Assembly: GCA_963930655.1 (NCBI GenBank)
Contig: OZ005608.1
Span: 12,462,001 to 12,526,000, forward strand
Direction of reading: 5' to 3'
DNA length: 64,000 nucleotides
Source of the DNA: Myrica gale
Taxonomy: Eukaryota; Streptophyta; Magnoliopsida; Fagales; Myricaceae
Part shown: positions 1 through 9,806 of the stretch, one piece after another
Position numbering within the stretch: the first letter of the stretch is position 1
Layout of the letters: each line of letters opens with the position of its first letter
Notes under the pieces: model-generated
What the model saw: only the letters and a program-made list of their open reading frames with translations
Told to the model about the DNA's origin: nothing
The model's database searches: none
Program-made: the position numbers and the translations under genes

Positions 1-118
1 TATTTTTTTGTCGCAATTCGTTGCGAAAATCCTCTTTCAGCGACGTTGAATACCCGTGAATGGATGTATTTCCCCTGTGAGAGGGATCCATATAAGAAAT
101 CATTGCAACAACCATAAC
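1..118 (+). other. partial intergenic spacer at left edge
   Basis: This is the 3' part of a spacer, cut by the window edge. It differs from the others at about 16-31, reading CGTTGCGAAAATCC where nearly all copies read CGGCGCGAAAA. The TATA-like ATATAAG is at 90-96. Confidence 0.9.
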
Positions 119-237
119 GGGTGCGATCATACCAGCACTAATGCACCGGATCCCATCAGAACTCCGCAGTTAAGCGTGCTTGGGCGAGAGTAGTACTAGG
201 ATGGGTGACCTACTGGGAAGTCCTCGTGTTGCACCCC
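119..237 (+). rRNA. 5S rRNA gene, class L
   Basis: 5S rRNA is part of the large ribosomal subunit and is made by Pol III from an internal promoter. This copy is full length at 119 nt with a 6-bp terminal helix (GGGTGC with GCACCC). It has one change from consensus: C94A in the C box (212). Class L occurs four times, always preceded by an s2 spacer and always in the first slot of the 1998-bp block. It may be transcribed, but the C-box change is in a TFIIIA-contacted region. The end was set at the last C of GCACCCC; a 118- or 120-nt end is equally possible. Confidence 0.93.
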
Positions 238-243
238 AACATC

Positions 244-249
244 TTTTTT
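244..249 (+). terminator. Pol III T6 terminator, representative
   Basis: A run of six T starts 7 nt after the gene end (CAACATC then TTTTTT). Pol III terminates at runs of four or more T on the coding strand. The run sits at gene start +125 to +130 in full-length copies and four bases earlier in class D copies. Confidence 0.85.
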
Positions 250-417
250 CCCGCCCCCGAGAAGATTTTCGTGCGGAAAAAATATTTATCTGAACGGGAT
301 TAGATTTCCGCCGGTATTTGGAAACACTCCACTTTTCCGGTGCGAAAAAAGAAGACGAAAACTACATGGCGAACTTTTGATTTTTCAAAAACTCGGATAT
401 TTTTTTGTCGCAATTCG

Positions 418-425
418 GCGCGAAA
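418..425 (-). promoter_or_regulatory. E2F-like motif in spacer (TTTCGCGC on - strand)
   Basis: GCGCGAAA at -98 to -91 reads TTTCGCGC on the opposite strand, which fits the E2F consensus TTTSSCGC. It recurs in nearly every spacer and is absent from the partial spacer at 1-118. Because the units are copies, this is a single independent match and may be chance. Confidence 0.25.
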
Positions 426-486
426 AACCTCTTTCAGCGACGTTGAATACCCGTGAATGGATGTATTTCCCCTGTGAGAGGGATCC

Positions 487-515
487 ATATAAGAAATCAT
501 TGCAACAACCATAAC
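487..515 (+). promoter_or_regulatory. 5S upstream promoter element (TATA-like, GC, -1 C), representative
   Basis: Upstream of the gene starting at 516, ATATAAG lies at -29 to -23 (487-493), GC at -14/-13 (502-503) and C at -1 (515). This matches the known plant 5S layout of a TATA-like box near -28, a GC dinucleotide near -12 and C at -1, used by Pol III with TFIIIA, TFIIIB and TFIIIC. The same arrangement precedes practically every copy. Exceptions are noted at 37515 and 59277, and before N copies, where the bases from -7 into the gene are deleted. Confidence 0.85.
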
Positions 516-634
516 GGGTGCGATCATACCAGCACTAATGCACCGGATCCCATCAGAACTCCGCAGGTATGCGTGCTTGGGCGAGAGTAGTACTAGGATG
601 GGTGACCTCCTGGGAAGTCCTCGTGTTGCACCCC
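516..634 (+). rRNA. 5S rRNA gene, class A (A-box variant)
   Basis: Full-length 119-nt copy with both ends intact, but with T52G and A55T, so the A box reads GGTATGCG in place of GTTAAGCG. The two changes always occur together in the 55 class A copies. They lie in the internal promoter, so transcription could be reduced, and they would also alter the RNA. The upstream base at -7 is C in all class A copies except the one at 58104. The class is too abundant and too well kept to be random decay, but I cannot tell from sequence whether it is expressed. Confidence 0.92.
565..612 (+). promoter_or_regulatory. internal control region of a 5S gene (class A version)
   Basis: Eukaryotic 5S genes are transcribed from an internal promoter, with an A box at about 50-64, an intermediate element at 67-72 and a C box at 80-97. 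In this class A copy the A box carries G52 and T55 instead of T52 and A55. The consensus A box can be compared at 1769-1783. Class D, T and N copies carry T97 at the last C-box position, and class L carries A94. Confidence 0.75.
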
Positions 635-911
635 AACATCTTTTTTCCCGCCCCCGAGAAGATTTTCGTGCGGAAAAATATTTATCTGAACGGGATTAGA
701 TTTCCGCCGGTATTTGGAAACACTCCACTTTTCCGGTGCGAAAAAAGAAGACGAAAACTACATGGCGAACTTTTTATTTTTCAAAAACTCGGATATTTTT
801 TTGTCGCAATTCGGCGCGAAAAACCTCTTTCAGCGACGTTGAATACCCGTGAATGGATGTATTTCCCTTGTGAGAGGGATCCATATAAGAAATCATTGCA
901 ACAACCATAAC

Positions 912-1030
912 GGGTGCGATCATACCAACACTAATGCACCGGATCCCATCAGAACTCCGCAGGTATGCGTGCTTGGGCGAGAGTAGTACTAGGATGGGTG
1001 ACCTCCTGGGAAGTCCTCGTGTTGCACCCC
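912..1030 (+). rRNA. 5S rRNA gene, class A with G17A
   Basis: A-box pair T52G/A55T plus G17A (CCAACAC), a mark shared with the copies at 2910, 4511 and 6509. Confidence 0.92.
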
Positions 1031-1307
1031 AACATCTTTTTTCCCGCCCCCGAGAAGATTTTCGTGCGGAAAAATATTTATCTGAACGGGATTAGATTTC
1101 CGCCGGTATTTGGAAACACTCCACTTTTCCGGTGCGAAAAAAGAAGACGAAAACTACATGGCGAACTTTTGATTTTTCAAAAACTCGGATATTTTTTTGT
1201 CGCAATTCGGCGCGAAAAAGCTCTTTCAGCGACGTTGAATACCCGTGAATGGATGTATTTCCCCTGTGAGAGAGATCCATATAAGAAATCATTGCAACAA
1301 ACATAAC

Positions 1308-1426
1308 GGGTGCGATCATACCAGCACTAATGCACCGGATCCCATCAGAACTCCGCAGTTAAGCGTGCTTGGGCGAGAGTAGTGCTAGGATGGGTGACCT
1401 CCTGGGAAGTCCTCGTGTTGCACCCC
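1308..1426 (+). rRNA. 5S rRNA gene, class C with A77G
   Basis: Consensus except A77G (GTGCTAGG), shared with 3306 and 4907. It is followed by the doubled terminator. The upstream spacer reads GAGAGAGATCC, which loses the spacer BamHI site. Confidence 0.94.
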
Positions 1427-1432
1427 AACATC

Positions 1433-1462
1433 TTTTTTCCCGCCCCCTTTTTTCCCGCCCCC
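1433..1462 (+). terminator. duplicated terminator (two copies of a 15-bp TTTTTTCCCGCCCCC module)
   Basis: The 15-bp module occurs twice in tandem, giving two T6 runs 9 bp apart and lengthening the unit to 412 bp. The same duplication starts at 3431, 5032, 7030, 10209, 12203, 14594, 16589, 18584, 20579, 22575 and 24967; the last has one C changed to T, giving a T7 run. All twelve follow a class C gene and none is seen beyond 25 kb. Confidence 0.9.
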
Positions 1463-1719
1463 GAGAAGATTTTCGTGCGGAAAAAATATTTATCTGAACG
1501 GGATTAGATTTCCGCCGGTATTTGGAAACACTCCACTTTTCCGGTGCGAAAAAAGAAGACGAAAATTACATGACGAAATTTTAATTTTTCAAAAACTCGG
1601 ATATTTTTTTGTCGCAATTCGGCGCGAAAAAGCTCTTTCAGCGACGTTGAATACCCGTGAATGGATGTATTTCCCCTGTGAGAGGGATCCATATAAGAAA
1701 TCATTGCAACAAACATAAC

Positions 1720-1838
1720 GGGTGCGATCATACCAGCACTAATGCACCGGATCCCATCAGAACTCCGCAGTTAAGCGTGCTTGGGCGAGAGTAGTACTAG
1801 GATGGGTGACCTCCTGGGAAGTCCTCGTGTTGCACCCC
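1720..1838 (+). rRNA. 5S rRNA gene, class C (consensus)
   Basis: First copy in the window with no visible change: intact A box, C box, terminal helix and single T6 terminator. It is the reference for numbering used here. Relative to the widely known Arabidopsis 5S sequence it differs only at the paired terminal positions (GGG/CCC for GGA/TCC). Class C is the best candidate for active genes. Confidence 0.98.
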
Positions 1839-2116
1839 AACATCTTTTTTCCCGCCCCCGAGAAGATTTTCGTGCGGAAAAAATATTTATCTGAACGGGA
1901 TTAGATTTCCGACGGTATTTGGAAACACTCCACTTTTCCGGTGCGAAAAAAGAAGACGAAAATTACATGACGAAATTTTAATTTTTCAAAAACTCGGATA
2001 TTTTTTTGTCGCAATTCGGCGCGAAAAACCTCTTTCAGCGACGTTGAATACCCGTGAATGGATGTATTTCCCCTGTGAGAGGGATCCATATAAGAAATCA
2101 TTGCAACAACCATAAC

Positions 2117-2235
2117 GGGTGCGATCATACCAGCACTAATGCACCGGATCCCATCAGAACTCCGCAGTTAAGCGTGCTTGGGCGAGAGTAGTACTAGGAT
2201 GGGTGACCTACTGGGAAGTCCTCGTGTTGCACCCC
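2117..2235 (+). rRNA. 5S rRNA gene, class L
   Basis: C94A only; s2 spacer upstream; first slot of the second 1998-bp block. Confidence 0.93.
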
Positions 2236-2513
2236 AACATCTTTTTTCCCGCCCCCGAGAAGATTTTCGTGCGGAAAAAATATTTATCTGAACGGGATTA
2301 GATTTCCGCCGGTATTTGGAAACACTCCACTTTTCCGGTGCGAAAAAAGAAGACGAAAACTACATGGCGAACTTTTGATTTTTCAAAAACTCGGATATTT
2401 TTTTGTCGCAATTCGGCGCGAAAAACCTCTTTCAGCGACGTTGAATACCCGTGAATGGATGTATTTCCCCTGTTAGAGGGATCCATATAAGAAATCATTG
2501 CAACAACCATAAC

Positions 2514-2632
2514 GGGTGCGATCATACCAGCACTAATGCACCGGATCCCATCAGAACTCCGCAGGTATGCGTGCTTGGGCGAGAGTAGTACTAGGATGGG
2601 TGACCTCCTGGGAAGTCCTCGTGTTGCACCCC
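2514..2632 (+). rRNA. 5S rRNA gene, class A
   Basis: T52G/A55T. The upstream spacer has a private G to T change (CTGTTAGAGG near 2474). Confidence 0.92.
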
Positions 2633-2909
2633 AACATCTTTTTTCCCGCCCCCGAGAAGATTTTCGTGCGGAAAAATATTTATCTGAACGGGATTAGATT
2701 TCCGCCGGTATTTGGAAACACTCCACTTTTCCGGTGCGAAAAAAGAAGACGAAAACTACATGGCGAACTTTTTATTTTTCAAAAACTCGGATATTTTTTT
2801 GTCGCAATTCGGCGCGAAAAACCTCTTTCAGCGACGTTGAATACCCGTGAATGGATGTATTTCCCTTGTGAGAGGGATCCATATAAGAAATCATTGCAAC
2901 AACCATAAC

Positions 2910-3028
2910 GGGTGCGATCATACCAACACTAATGCACCGGATCCCATCAGAACTCCGCAGGTATGCGTGCTTGGGCGAGAGTAGTACTAGGATGGGTGAC
3001 CTCCTGGGAAGTCCTCGTGTTGCACCCC
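2910..3028 (+). rRNA. 5S rRNA gene, class A with G17A
   Basis: Same variant as at 912, one 1998-bp period later. Confidence 0.92.
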
Positions 3029-3305
3029 AACATCTTTTTTCCCGCCCCCGAGAAGATTTTCGTGCGGAAAAATATTTATCTGAACGGGATTAGATTTCCG
3101 CCGGTATTTGGAAACACTCCACTTTTCCGGTGCGAAAAAAGAAGACGAAAACTACATGGCGAACTTTTGATTTTTCAAAAACTCGGATATTTTTTTGTCG
3201 CAATTCGGCGCGAAAAAGCTCTTTCAGCGACGTTGAATACCCGTGAATGGATGTATTTCCCCTGTGAGAGAGATCCATATAAGAAATCATTGCAACAAAC
3301 ATAAC

Positions 3306-3424
3306 GGGTGCGATCATACCAGCACTAATGCACCGGATCCCATCAGAACTCCGCAGTTAAGCGTGCTTGGGCGAGAGTAGTGCTAGGATGGGTGACCTCC
3401 TGGGAAGTCCTCGTGTTGCACCCC
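3306..3424 (+). rRNA. 5S rRNA gene, class C with A77G
   Basis: Same variant as at 1308; doubled terminator follows at 3431. Confidence 0.94.
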
Positions 3425-3717
3425 AACATCTTTTTTCCCGCCCCCTTTTTTCCCGCCCCCGAGAAGATTTTCGTGCGGAAAAAATATTTATCTGAACGGG
3501 ATTAGATTTCCGCCGGTATTTGGAAACACTCCACTTTTCCGGTGCGAAAAAAGAAGACGAAAATTACATGACGAAATTTTAATTTTTCAAAAACTCGGAT
3601 ATTTTTTTGTCGCAATTCGGCGCGAAAAAGCTCTTTCAGCGACGTTGAATACCCGTGAATGGATGTATTTCCCCTGTGAGAGGGATCCATATAAGAAATC
3701 ATTGCAACAAACATAAC

Positions 3718-3836
3718 GGGTGCGATCATACCAGCACTAATGCACCGGATCCCATCAGAACTCCGCAGTTAAGCGTGCTTGGGCGAGAGTAGTACTAGGA
3801 TGGGTGACCTCCTGGGAAGTCCTCGTGTTGCACCCC
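3718..3836 (+). rRNA. 5S rRNA gene, class C (consensus)
   Basis: No change seen; followed by an s2 spacer with CCGACGG. Confidence 0.97.
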
Positions 3837-4114
3837 AACATCTTTTTTCCCGCCCCCGAGAAGATTTTCGTGCGGAAAAAATATTTATCTGAACGGGATT
3901 AGATTTCCGACGGTATTTGGAAACACTCCACTTTTCCGGTGCGAAAAAAGAAGACGAAAATTACATGACGAAATTTTAATTTTTCAAAAACTCGGATATT
4001 TTTTTGTCGCAATTCGGCGCGAAAAACCTCTTTCAGCGACGTTGAATACCCGTGAATGGATGTATTTCCCCTGTGAGAGGGATCCATATAAGAAATCATT
4101 GCAACAACCATAAC

Positions 4115-4233
4115 GGGTGCGATCATACCAGCACTAATGCACCGGATCCCATCAGAACTCCGCAGTTAAGCGTGCTTGGGCGAGAGTAGTACTAGGATGG
4201 GTGACCTACTGGGAAGTCCTCGTGTTGCACCCC
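4115..4233 (+). rRNA. 5S rRNA gene, class L
   Basis: C94A. The spacer that follows is the one normally found after class A, marking a lost A unit. Confidence 0.93.
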
Positions 4234-4510
4234 AACATCTTTTTTCCCGCCCCCGAGAAGATTTTCGTGCGGAAAAATATTTATCTGAACGGGATTAGAT
4301 TTCCGCCGGTATTTGGAAACACTCCACTTTTCCGGTGCGAAAAAAGAAGACGAAAACTACATGGCGAACTTTTTATTTTTCAAAAACTCGGATATTTTTT
4401 TGTCGCAATTCGGCGCGAAAAACCTCTTTCAGCGACGTTGAATACCCGTGAATGGATGTATTTCCCTTGTGAGAGGGATCCATATAAGAAATCATTGCAA
4501 CAACCATAAC

Positions 4511-4629
4511 GGGTGCGATCATACCAACACTAATGCACCGGATCCCATCAGAACTCCGCAGGTATGCGTGCTTGGGCGAGAGTAGTACTAGGATGGGTGA
4601 CCTCCTGGGAAGTCCTCGTGTTGCACCCC
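4511..4629 (+). rRNA. 5S rRNA gene, class A with G17A
   Basis: Follows L directly because the plain A unit of the block is missing here. Confidence 0.92.
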
Positions 4630-4906
4630 AACATCTTTTTTCCCGCCCCCGAGAAGATTTTCGTGCGGAAAAATATTTATCTGAACGGGATTAGATTTCC
4701 GCCGGTATTTGGAAACACTCCACTTTTCCGGTGCGAAAAAAGAAGACGAAAACTACATGGCGAACTTTTGATTTTTCAAAAACTCGGATATTTTTTTGTC
4801 GCAATTCGGCGCGAAAAAGCTCTTTCAGCGACGTTGAATACCCGTGAATGGATGTATTTCCCCTGTGAGAGAGATCCATATAAGAAATCATTGCAACAAA
4901 CATAAC

Positions 4907-5025
4907 GGGTGCGATCATACCAGCACTAATGCACCGGATCCCATCAGAACTCCGCAGTTAAGCGTGCTTGGGCGAGAGTAGTGCTAGGATGGGTGACCTC
5001 CTGGGAAGTCCTCGTGTTGCACCCC
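4907..5025 (+). rRNA. 5S rRNA gene, class C with A77G
   Basis: Third and last A77G copy; doubled terminator at 5032. Confidence 0.94.
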
Positions 5026-5318
5026 AACATCTTTTTTCCCGCCCCCTTTTTTCCCGCCCCCGAGAAGATTTTCGTGCGGAAAAAATATTTATCTGAACGG
5101 GATTAGATTTCCGCCGGTATTTGGAAACACTCCACTTTTCCGGTGCGAAAAAAGAAGACGAAAATTACATGACGAAATTTTAATTTTTCAAAAACTCGGA
5201 TATTTTTTTGTCGCAATTCGGCGCGAAAAAGCTCTTTCAGCGACGTTGAATACCCGTGAATGGATGTATTTCCCCTGTGAGAGGGATCCATATAAGAAAT
5301 CATTGCAACAAACATAAC

Positions 5319-5437
5319 GGGTGCGATCATACCAGCACTAATGCACCGGATCCCATCAGAACTCCGCAGTTAAGCGTGCTTGGGCGAGAGTAGTACTAGG
5401 ATGGGTGACCTCCTGGGAAGTCCTCGTGTTGCACCCC
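5319..5437 (+). rRNA. 5S rRNA gene, class C (consensus)
   Basis: No change seen; fifth slot of block 1. Confidence 0.97.
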
Positions 5438-5715
5438 AACATCTTTTTTCCCGCCCCCGAGAAGATTTTCGTGCGGAAAAAATATTTATCTGAACGGGAT
5501 TAGATTTCCGACGGTATTTGGAAACACTCCACTTTTCCGGTGCGAAAAAAGAAGACGAAAATTACATGACGAAATTTTAATTTTTCAAAAACTCGGATAT
5601 TTTTTTGTCGCAATTCGGCGCGAAAAACCTCTTTCAGCGACGTTGAATACCCGTGAATGGATGTATTTCCCCTGTGAGAGGGATCCATATAAGAAATCAT
5701 TGCAACAACCATAAC

Positions 5716-5834
5716 GGGTGCGATCATACCAGCACTAATGCACCGGATCCCATCAGAACTCCGCAGTTAAGCGTGCTTGGGCGAGAGTAGTACTAGGATG
5801 GGTGACCTACTGGGAAGTCCTCGTGTTGCACCCC
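5716..5834 (+). rRNA. 5S rRNA gene, class L
   Basis: Last of the four C94A copies. Confidence 0.93.
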
Positions 5835-6112
5835 AACATCTTTTTTCCCGCCCCCGAGAAGATTTTCGTGCGGAAAAAATATTTATCTGAACGGGATTAG
5901 ATTTCCGCCGGTATTTGGAAACACTCCACTTTTCCGGTGCGAAAAAAGAAGACGAAAACTACATGGCGAACTTTTGATTTTTCAAAAACTCGGATATTTT
6001 TTTGTCGCAATTCGGCGCGAAAAACCTCTTTCAGCGACGTTGAATACCCGTGAATGGATGTATTTCCCCTGTGAGAGGGATCCATATAAGAAATCATTGC
6101 AACAACCATAAC

Positions 6113-6231
6113 GGGTGCGATCATACCAGCACTAATGCACCGGATCCCATCAGAACTCCGCAGGTATGCGTGCTTGGGCGAGAGTAGTACTAGGATGGGT
6201 GACCTCCTGGGAAGTCCTCGTGTTGCACCCC
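6113..6231 (+). rRNA. 5S rRNA gene, class A
   Basis: T52G/A55T; followed by an s1 spacer with the CTTTTTATTTTTC mark. Confidence 0.92.
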
Positions 6232-6508
6232 AACATCTTTTTTCCCGCCCCCGAGAAGATTTTCGTGCGGAAAAATATTTATCTGAACGGGATTAGATTT
6301 CCGCCGGTATTTGGAAACACTCCACTTTTCCGGTGCGAAAAAAGAAGACGAAAACTACATGGCGAACTTTTTATTTTTCAAAAACTCGGATATTTTTTTG
6401 TCGCAATTCGGCGCGAAAAACCTCTTTCAGCGACGTTGAATACCCGTGAATGGATGTATTTCCCTTGTGAGAGGGATCCATATAAGAAATCATTGCAACA
6501 ACCATAAC

Positions 6509-6627
6509 GGGTGCGATCATACCAACACTAATGCACCGGATCCCATCAGAACTCCGCAGGTATGCGTGCTTGGGCGAGAGTAGTACTAGGATGGGTGACC
6601 TCCTGGGAAGTCCTCGTGTTGCACCCC
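6509..6627 (+). rRNA. 5S rRNA gene, class A with G17A
   Basis: Last copy carrying G17A. Confidence 0.92.
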
Positions 6628-6904
6628 AACATCTTTTTTCCCGCCCCCGAGAAGATTTTCGTGCGGAAAAATATTTATCTGAACGGGATTAGATTTCCGC
6701 CGGTATTTGGAAACACTCCACTTTTCCGGTGCGAAAAAAGAAGACGAAAACTACATGGCGAACTTTTGATTTTTCAAAAACTCGGATATTTTTTTGTCGC
6801 AATTCGGCGCGAAAAAGCTCTTTCAGCGACGTTGAATACCCGTGAATGGATGTATTTCCCCTGTGAGAGAGATCCATATAAGAAATCATTGCAACAAACA
6901 TAAC

Positions 6905-7023
6905 GGGTGCGATCATACCAGCACTAATGCACCGGATCCCATCAGAACTCCGCAGTTAAGCGTGCTTGGGCGAGAGTAGTACTAGGATGGGTGACCTCCT
7001 GGGAAGTCCTCGTGTTGCACCCC
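6905..7023 (+). rRNA. 5S rRNA gene, class C (consensus)
   Basis: Sits in the A77G slot but has A77. It keeps the GAGAGAGATCC spacer upstream and the doubled terminator, so the gene was replaced without its flanks. Confidence 0.97.
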
Positions 7024-7316
7024 AACATCTTTTTTCCCGCCCCCTTTTTTCCCGCCCCCGAGAAGATTTTCGTGCGGAAAAAATATTTATCTGAACGGGA
7101 TTAGATTTCCGCCGGTATTTGGAAACACTCCACTTTTCCGGTGCGAAAAAAGAAGACGAAAATTACATGACGAAATTTTAATTTTTCAAAAACTCGGATA
7201 TTTTTTTGTCGCAATTCGGCGCGAAAAAGCTCTTTCAGCGACGTTGAATACCCGTGAATGGATGTATTTCCCCTGTGAGAGGGATCCATATAAGAAATCA
7301 TTGCAACAACCATAAC

Positions 7317-7435
7317 GGGTGCGATCATACCAGCACTAATGCACCGGATCCCATCAGAACTCCGCAGGTATGCGTGCTTGGGCGAGAGTAGTACTAGGAT
7401 GGGTGACCTCCTGGGAAGTCCTCGTGTTGCACCCC
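7317..7435 (+). rRNA. 5S rRNA gene, class A
   Basis: T52G/A55T in a slot held by C in the earlier blocks; start of a short irregular stretch. Confidence 0.92.
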
Positions 7436-7712
7436 AACATCTTTTTTCCCGCCCCCGAGAAGATTTTCGTGCGGAAAAATATTTATCTGAACGGGATTAG
7501 ATTTCCGCCGGTATTTGGAAACACTCCACTTTTCCGGTGCGAAAAAAGAAGACGAAAACTACATGGCGAACTTTTGATTTTTCAAAAACTCGGATATTTT
7601 TTTGTCGCAATTCGGCGCGAAAAAGCTCTTTCAGCGACGTTGAATACCCGTGAATGGATGTATTTCCCCTGTGAGAGGGATCCATATAAGAAATCATTGC
7701 AACAAACATAAC

Positions 7713-7831
7713 GGGTGCGATCATACCAGCACTAATGCACCGGATCCCATCAGAACTCCGCAGTTAAGCGTGCTTGGGCGAGAGTAGTACTAGGATGGGT
7801 GACCTCCTGGGAAGTCCTCGTGTTGCACCCC
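7713..7831 (+). rRNA. 5S rRNA gene, class C (consensus)
   Basis: No change seen; single terminator although the upstream spacer is s1. Confidence 0.97.
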
Positions 7832-8109
7832 AACATCTTTTTTCCCGCCCCCGAGAAGATTTTCGTGCGGAAAAAATATTTATCTGAACGGGATTAGATT
7901 TCCGACGGTATTTGGAAACACTCCACTTTTCCGGTGCGAAAAAAGAAGACGAAAATTACATGACGAAATTTTAATTTTTCAAAAACTCGGATATTTTTTT
8001 GTCGCAATTCGGCGCGAAAAACCTCTTTCAGCGACGTTGAATACCCGTGAATGGATGTATTTCCCCTGTGAGAGGGATCCATATAAGAAATCATTGCAAC
8101 AACCATAAC

Positions 8110-8224
8110 GGGTGCGATCATACCAGCACTAATGCACCGGATCCCATCAGAACTCCGCAGTTAAGCGTGCTTGGGCGAGAGTAGTACTAGGATGGGTGAC
8201 CTCCTTGGAAGTCCTCGTGTTGCC
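8110..8224 (+). rRNA. 5S rRNA gene, class D (3' end deleted, likely pseudogene)
   Basis: Carries G97T in the C box and a 4-bp deletion equivalent to positions 115-118, so GTTGCACCCC becomes GTTGCC and the gene is 115 nt. This removes the partners of G1, G2, G3 and U4 and leaves only two pairs of the terminal helix, which 5S rRNA needs for stability and ribosome assembly. The A box is consensus and the T6 terminator remains, so a transcript could still form. First of 27 class D copies. The deletion never occurs without G97T. Confidence 0.85.
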
Positions 8225-8501
8225 AACATCTTTTTTCCCGCCCCCGAGAAGATTTTCGTGCGGAAAAATATTTATCTGAACGGGATTAGATTTCCGCCGG
8301 TATTTGGAAACACTCCACTTTTCCGGTGCGAAAAAAGAAGACGAAAACTACATGGCGAACTTTTGATTTTTCAAAAACTCGGATATTTTTTTGTCGCAAT
8401 TCGGCGCGAAAAAGCTCTTTCAGCGACGTTGAATACCCGTGAATGGATGTATTTCCCCTGTGAGAGGGATCCATATAAGAAATCATTGCAACAAACATAA
8501 C

Positions 8502-8620
8502 GGGTGCGATCATACCAGCACTAATGCACCGGATCCCATCAGAACTCCGCAGTTAAGCGTGCTTGGGCGAGAGTAGTACTAGGATGGGTGACCTCCTGGG
8601 AAGTCCTCGTGTTGCACCCC
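8502..8620 (+). rRNA. 5S rRNA gene, class C (consensus)
   Basis: No change seen; lies between two D copies. Confidence 0.97.
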
Positions 8621-8898
8621 AACATCTTTTTTCCCGCCCCCGAGAAGATTTTCGTGCGGAAAAAATATTTATCTGAACGGGATTAGATTTCCGACGGTAT
8701 TTGGAAACACTCCACTTTTCCGGTGCGAAAAAAGAAGACGAAAATTACATGACGAAATTTTAATTTTTCAAAAACTCGGATATTTTTTTGTCGCAATTCG
8801 GCGCGAAAAACCTCTTTCAGCGACGTTGAATACCCGTGAATGGATGTATTTCCCCTGTGAGAGGGATCCATATAAGAAATCATTGCAACAACCATAAC

Positions 8899-9013
8899 GG
8901 GTGCGATCATACCAGCACTAATGCACCGGATCCCATCAGAACTCCGCAGTTAAGCGTGCTTGGGCGAGAGTAGTACTAGGATGGGTGACCTCCTTGGAAG
9001 TCCTCGTGTTGCC
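8899..9013 (+). rRNA. 5S rRNA gene, class D (3' deleted)
   Basis: Opens block 2. The s2 spacer upstream is the same as that before class L genes. Confidence 0.85.
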
Positions 9014-9291
9014 AACATCTTTTTTCCCGCCCCCGAGAAGATTTTCGTGCGGAAAAAATATTTATCTGAACGGGATTAGATTTCCGCCGGTATTTGGAAA
9101 CACTCCACTTTTCCGGTGCGAAAAAAGAAGACGAAAACTACATGGCGAACTTTTGATTTTTCAAAAACTCGGATATTTTTTTGTCGCAATTCGGCGCGAA
9201 AAACCTCTTTCAGCGACGTTGAATACCCGTGAATGGATGTATTTCCCCTGTGAGAGGGATCCATATAAGAAATCATTGCAACAACCATAAC

Positions 9292-9410
9292 GGGTGCGAT
9301 CATACCAGCACTAATGCACCGGATCCCATCAGAACTCCGCAGGTATGCGTGCTTGGGCGAGAGTAGTACTAGGATGGGTGACCTCCTGGGAAGTCCTCGT
9401 GTTGCACCCC
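9292..9410 (+). rRNA. 5S rRNA gene, class A
   Basis: T52G/A55T; second slot of block 2. Confidence 0.92.
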
Positions 9411-9687
9411 AACATCTTTTTTCCCGCCCCCGAGAAGATTTTCGTGCGGAAAAATATTTATCTGAACGGGATTAGATTTCCGCCGGTATTTGGAAACACT
9501 CCACTTTTCCGGTGCGAAAAAAGAAGACGAAAACTACATGGCGAACTTTTGATTTTTCAAAAACTCGGATATTTTTTTGTCGCAATTCGGCGCGAAAAAC
9601 CTCTTTCAGCGACGTTGAATACCCGTGAATGGATGTATTTCCCTTGTGAGAGGGATCCATATAAGAAATCATTGCAACAACCATAAC

Positions 9688-9806
9688 GGGTGCGATCATA
9701 CCAGCACTAATGCACCGGATCCCATCAGAACTCCGCAGGTATGCGTGCTTGGGCGAGAGTAGTACTAGGATGGGTGACCTCCTGGGAAGTCCTCGTGTTG
9801 CACCCC
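9688..9806 (+). rRNA. 5S rRNA gene, class A
   Basis: T52G/A55T with G17 (the matching slot of block 1 has A17). The CCCTTGTGAG mark upstream is kept from block 1. Confidence 0.92.

Larger units (their letters stand above)
238..515 (+). other. representative intergenic spacer and the four spacer types
   Basis: Spacers run from the end of one gene to the next GGGTGCG. All share a T6 run, a C-rich stretch, an AT-rich middle, CAGCGACGTTGAATACCCG and the promoter region. Type s1 (example 635-911) has CATGGCGAACT and five A after GTGCGG. Type s2 (1839-2116) has ATTACATGACG and AAATTTTAAT. Type s3 (13002-13279) has CTGCCGG, TTTGAAAAC and GAAAAACGAAG. Type s4 (13399-13676) has CTCAGATAT and GTCGTACTTCGG. 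The spacer shown here is a six-A relative of s1. Types track gene class and block position, so they serve as unit markers. No spacer exceeds 300 bp and I see no other gene inside them. Confidence 0.9.
119..7316 (+). repeat. higher-order repeat 1: five-unit block of 1998 bp, order L-A-A(G17A)-C-C
   Basis: Copies start at 119, 2117, 4115 and 5716. The first two are full (397+396+396+412+397). The third lacks one A unit (1601 bp). The fourth runs into a different order at 7317. Variant positions recur at the same slots, including G17A, A77G and the double terminator. Confidence 0.9.

Noticed and set aside
300-527. A 75-aa (sometimes 66-aa) open reading frame on the - strand in most spacers
   Set aside because: It starts within the first 12 bases of the 5S gene read backwards and is a frame left open by chance in the repeat. 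Variation in it follows spacer type, not codon position, and several units lack it.
650-676. Small hairpin after the terminator (CGAGAA/TTTTCG with CCGC/GCGG flanks)
   Set aside because: The stem is short with one G-T pair and lies beyond the T6 run where Pol III should already have stopped. No function can be supported.
569-910. Open reading frames of 101-136 aa on the + strand beginning inside or just before 5S genes and running through the spacer
   Set aside because: They begin at the ATG made by the class A change, at GATGGGTGACC inside the 5S gene, or at GAATGGATGTATT in the spacer upstream of N copies. They have no independent coding signal and are broken whenever the spacer changes by one base (for example 59377-59625).
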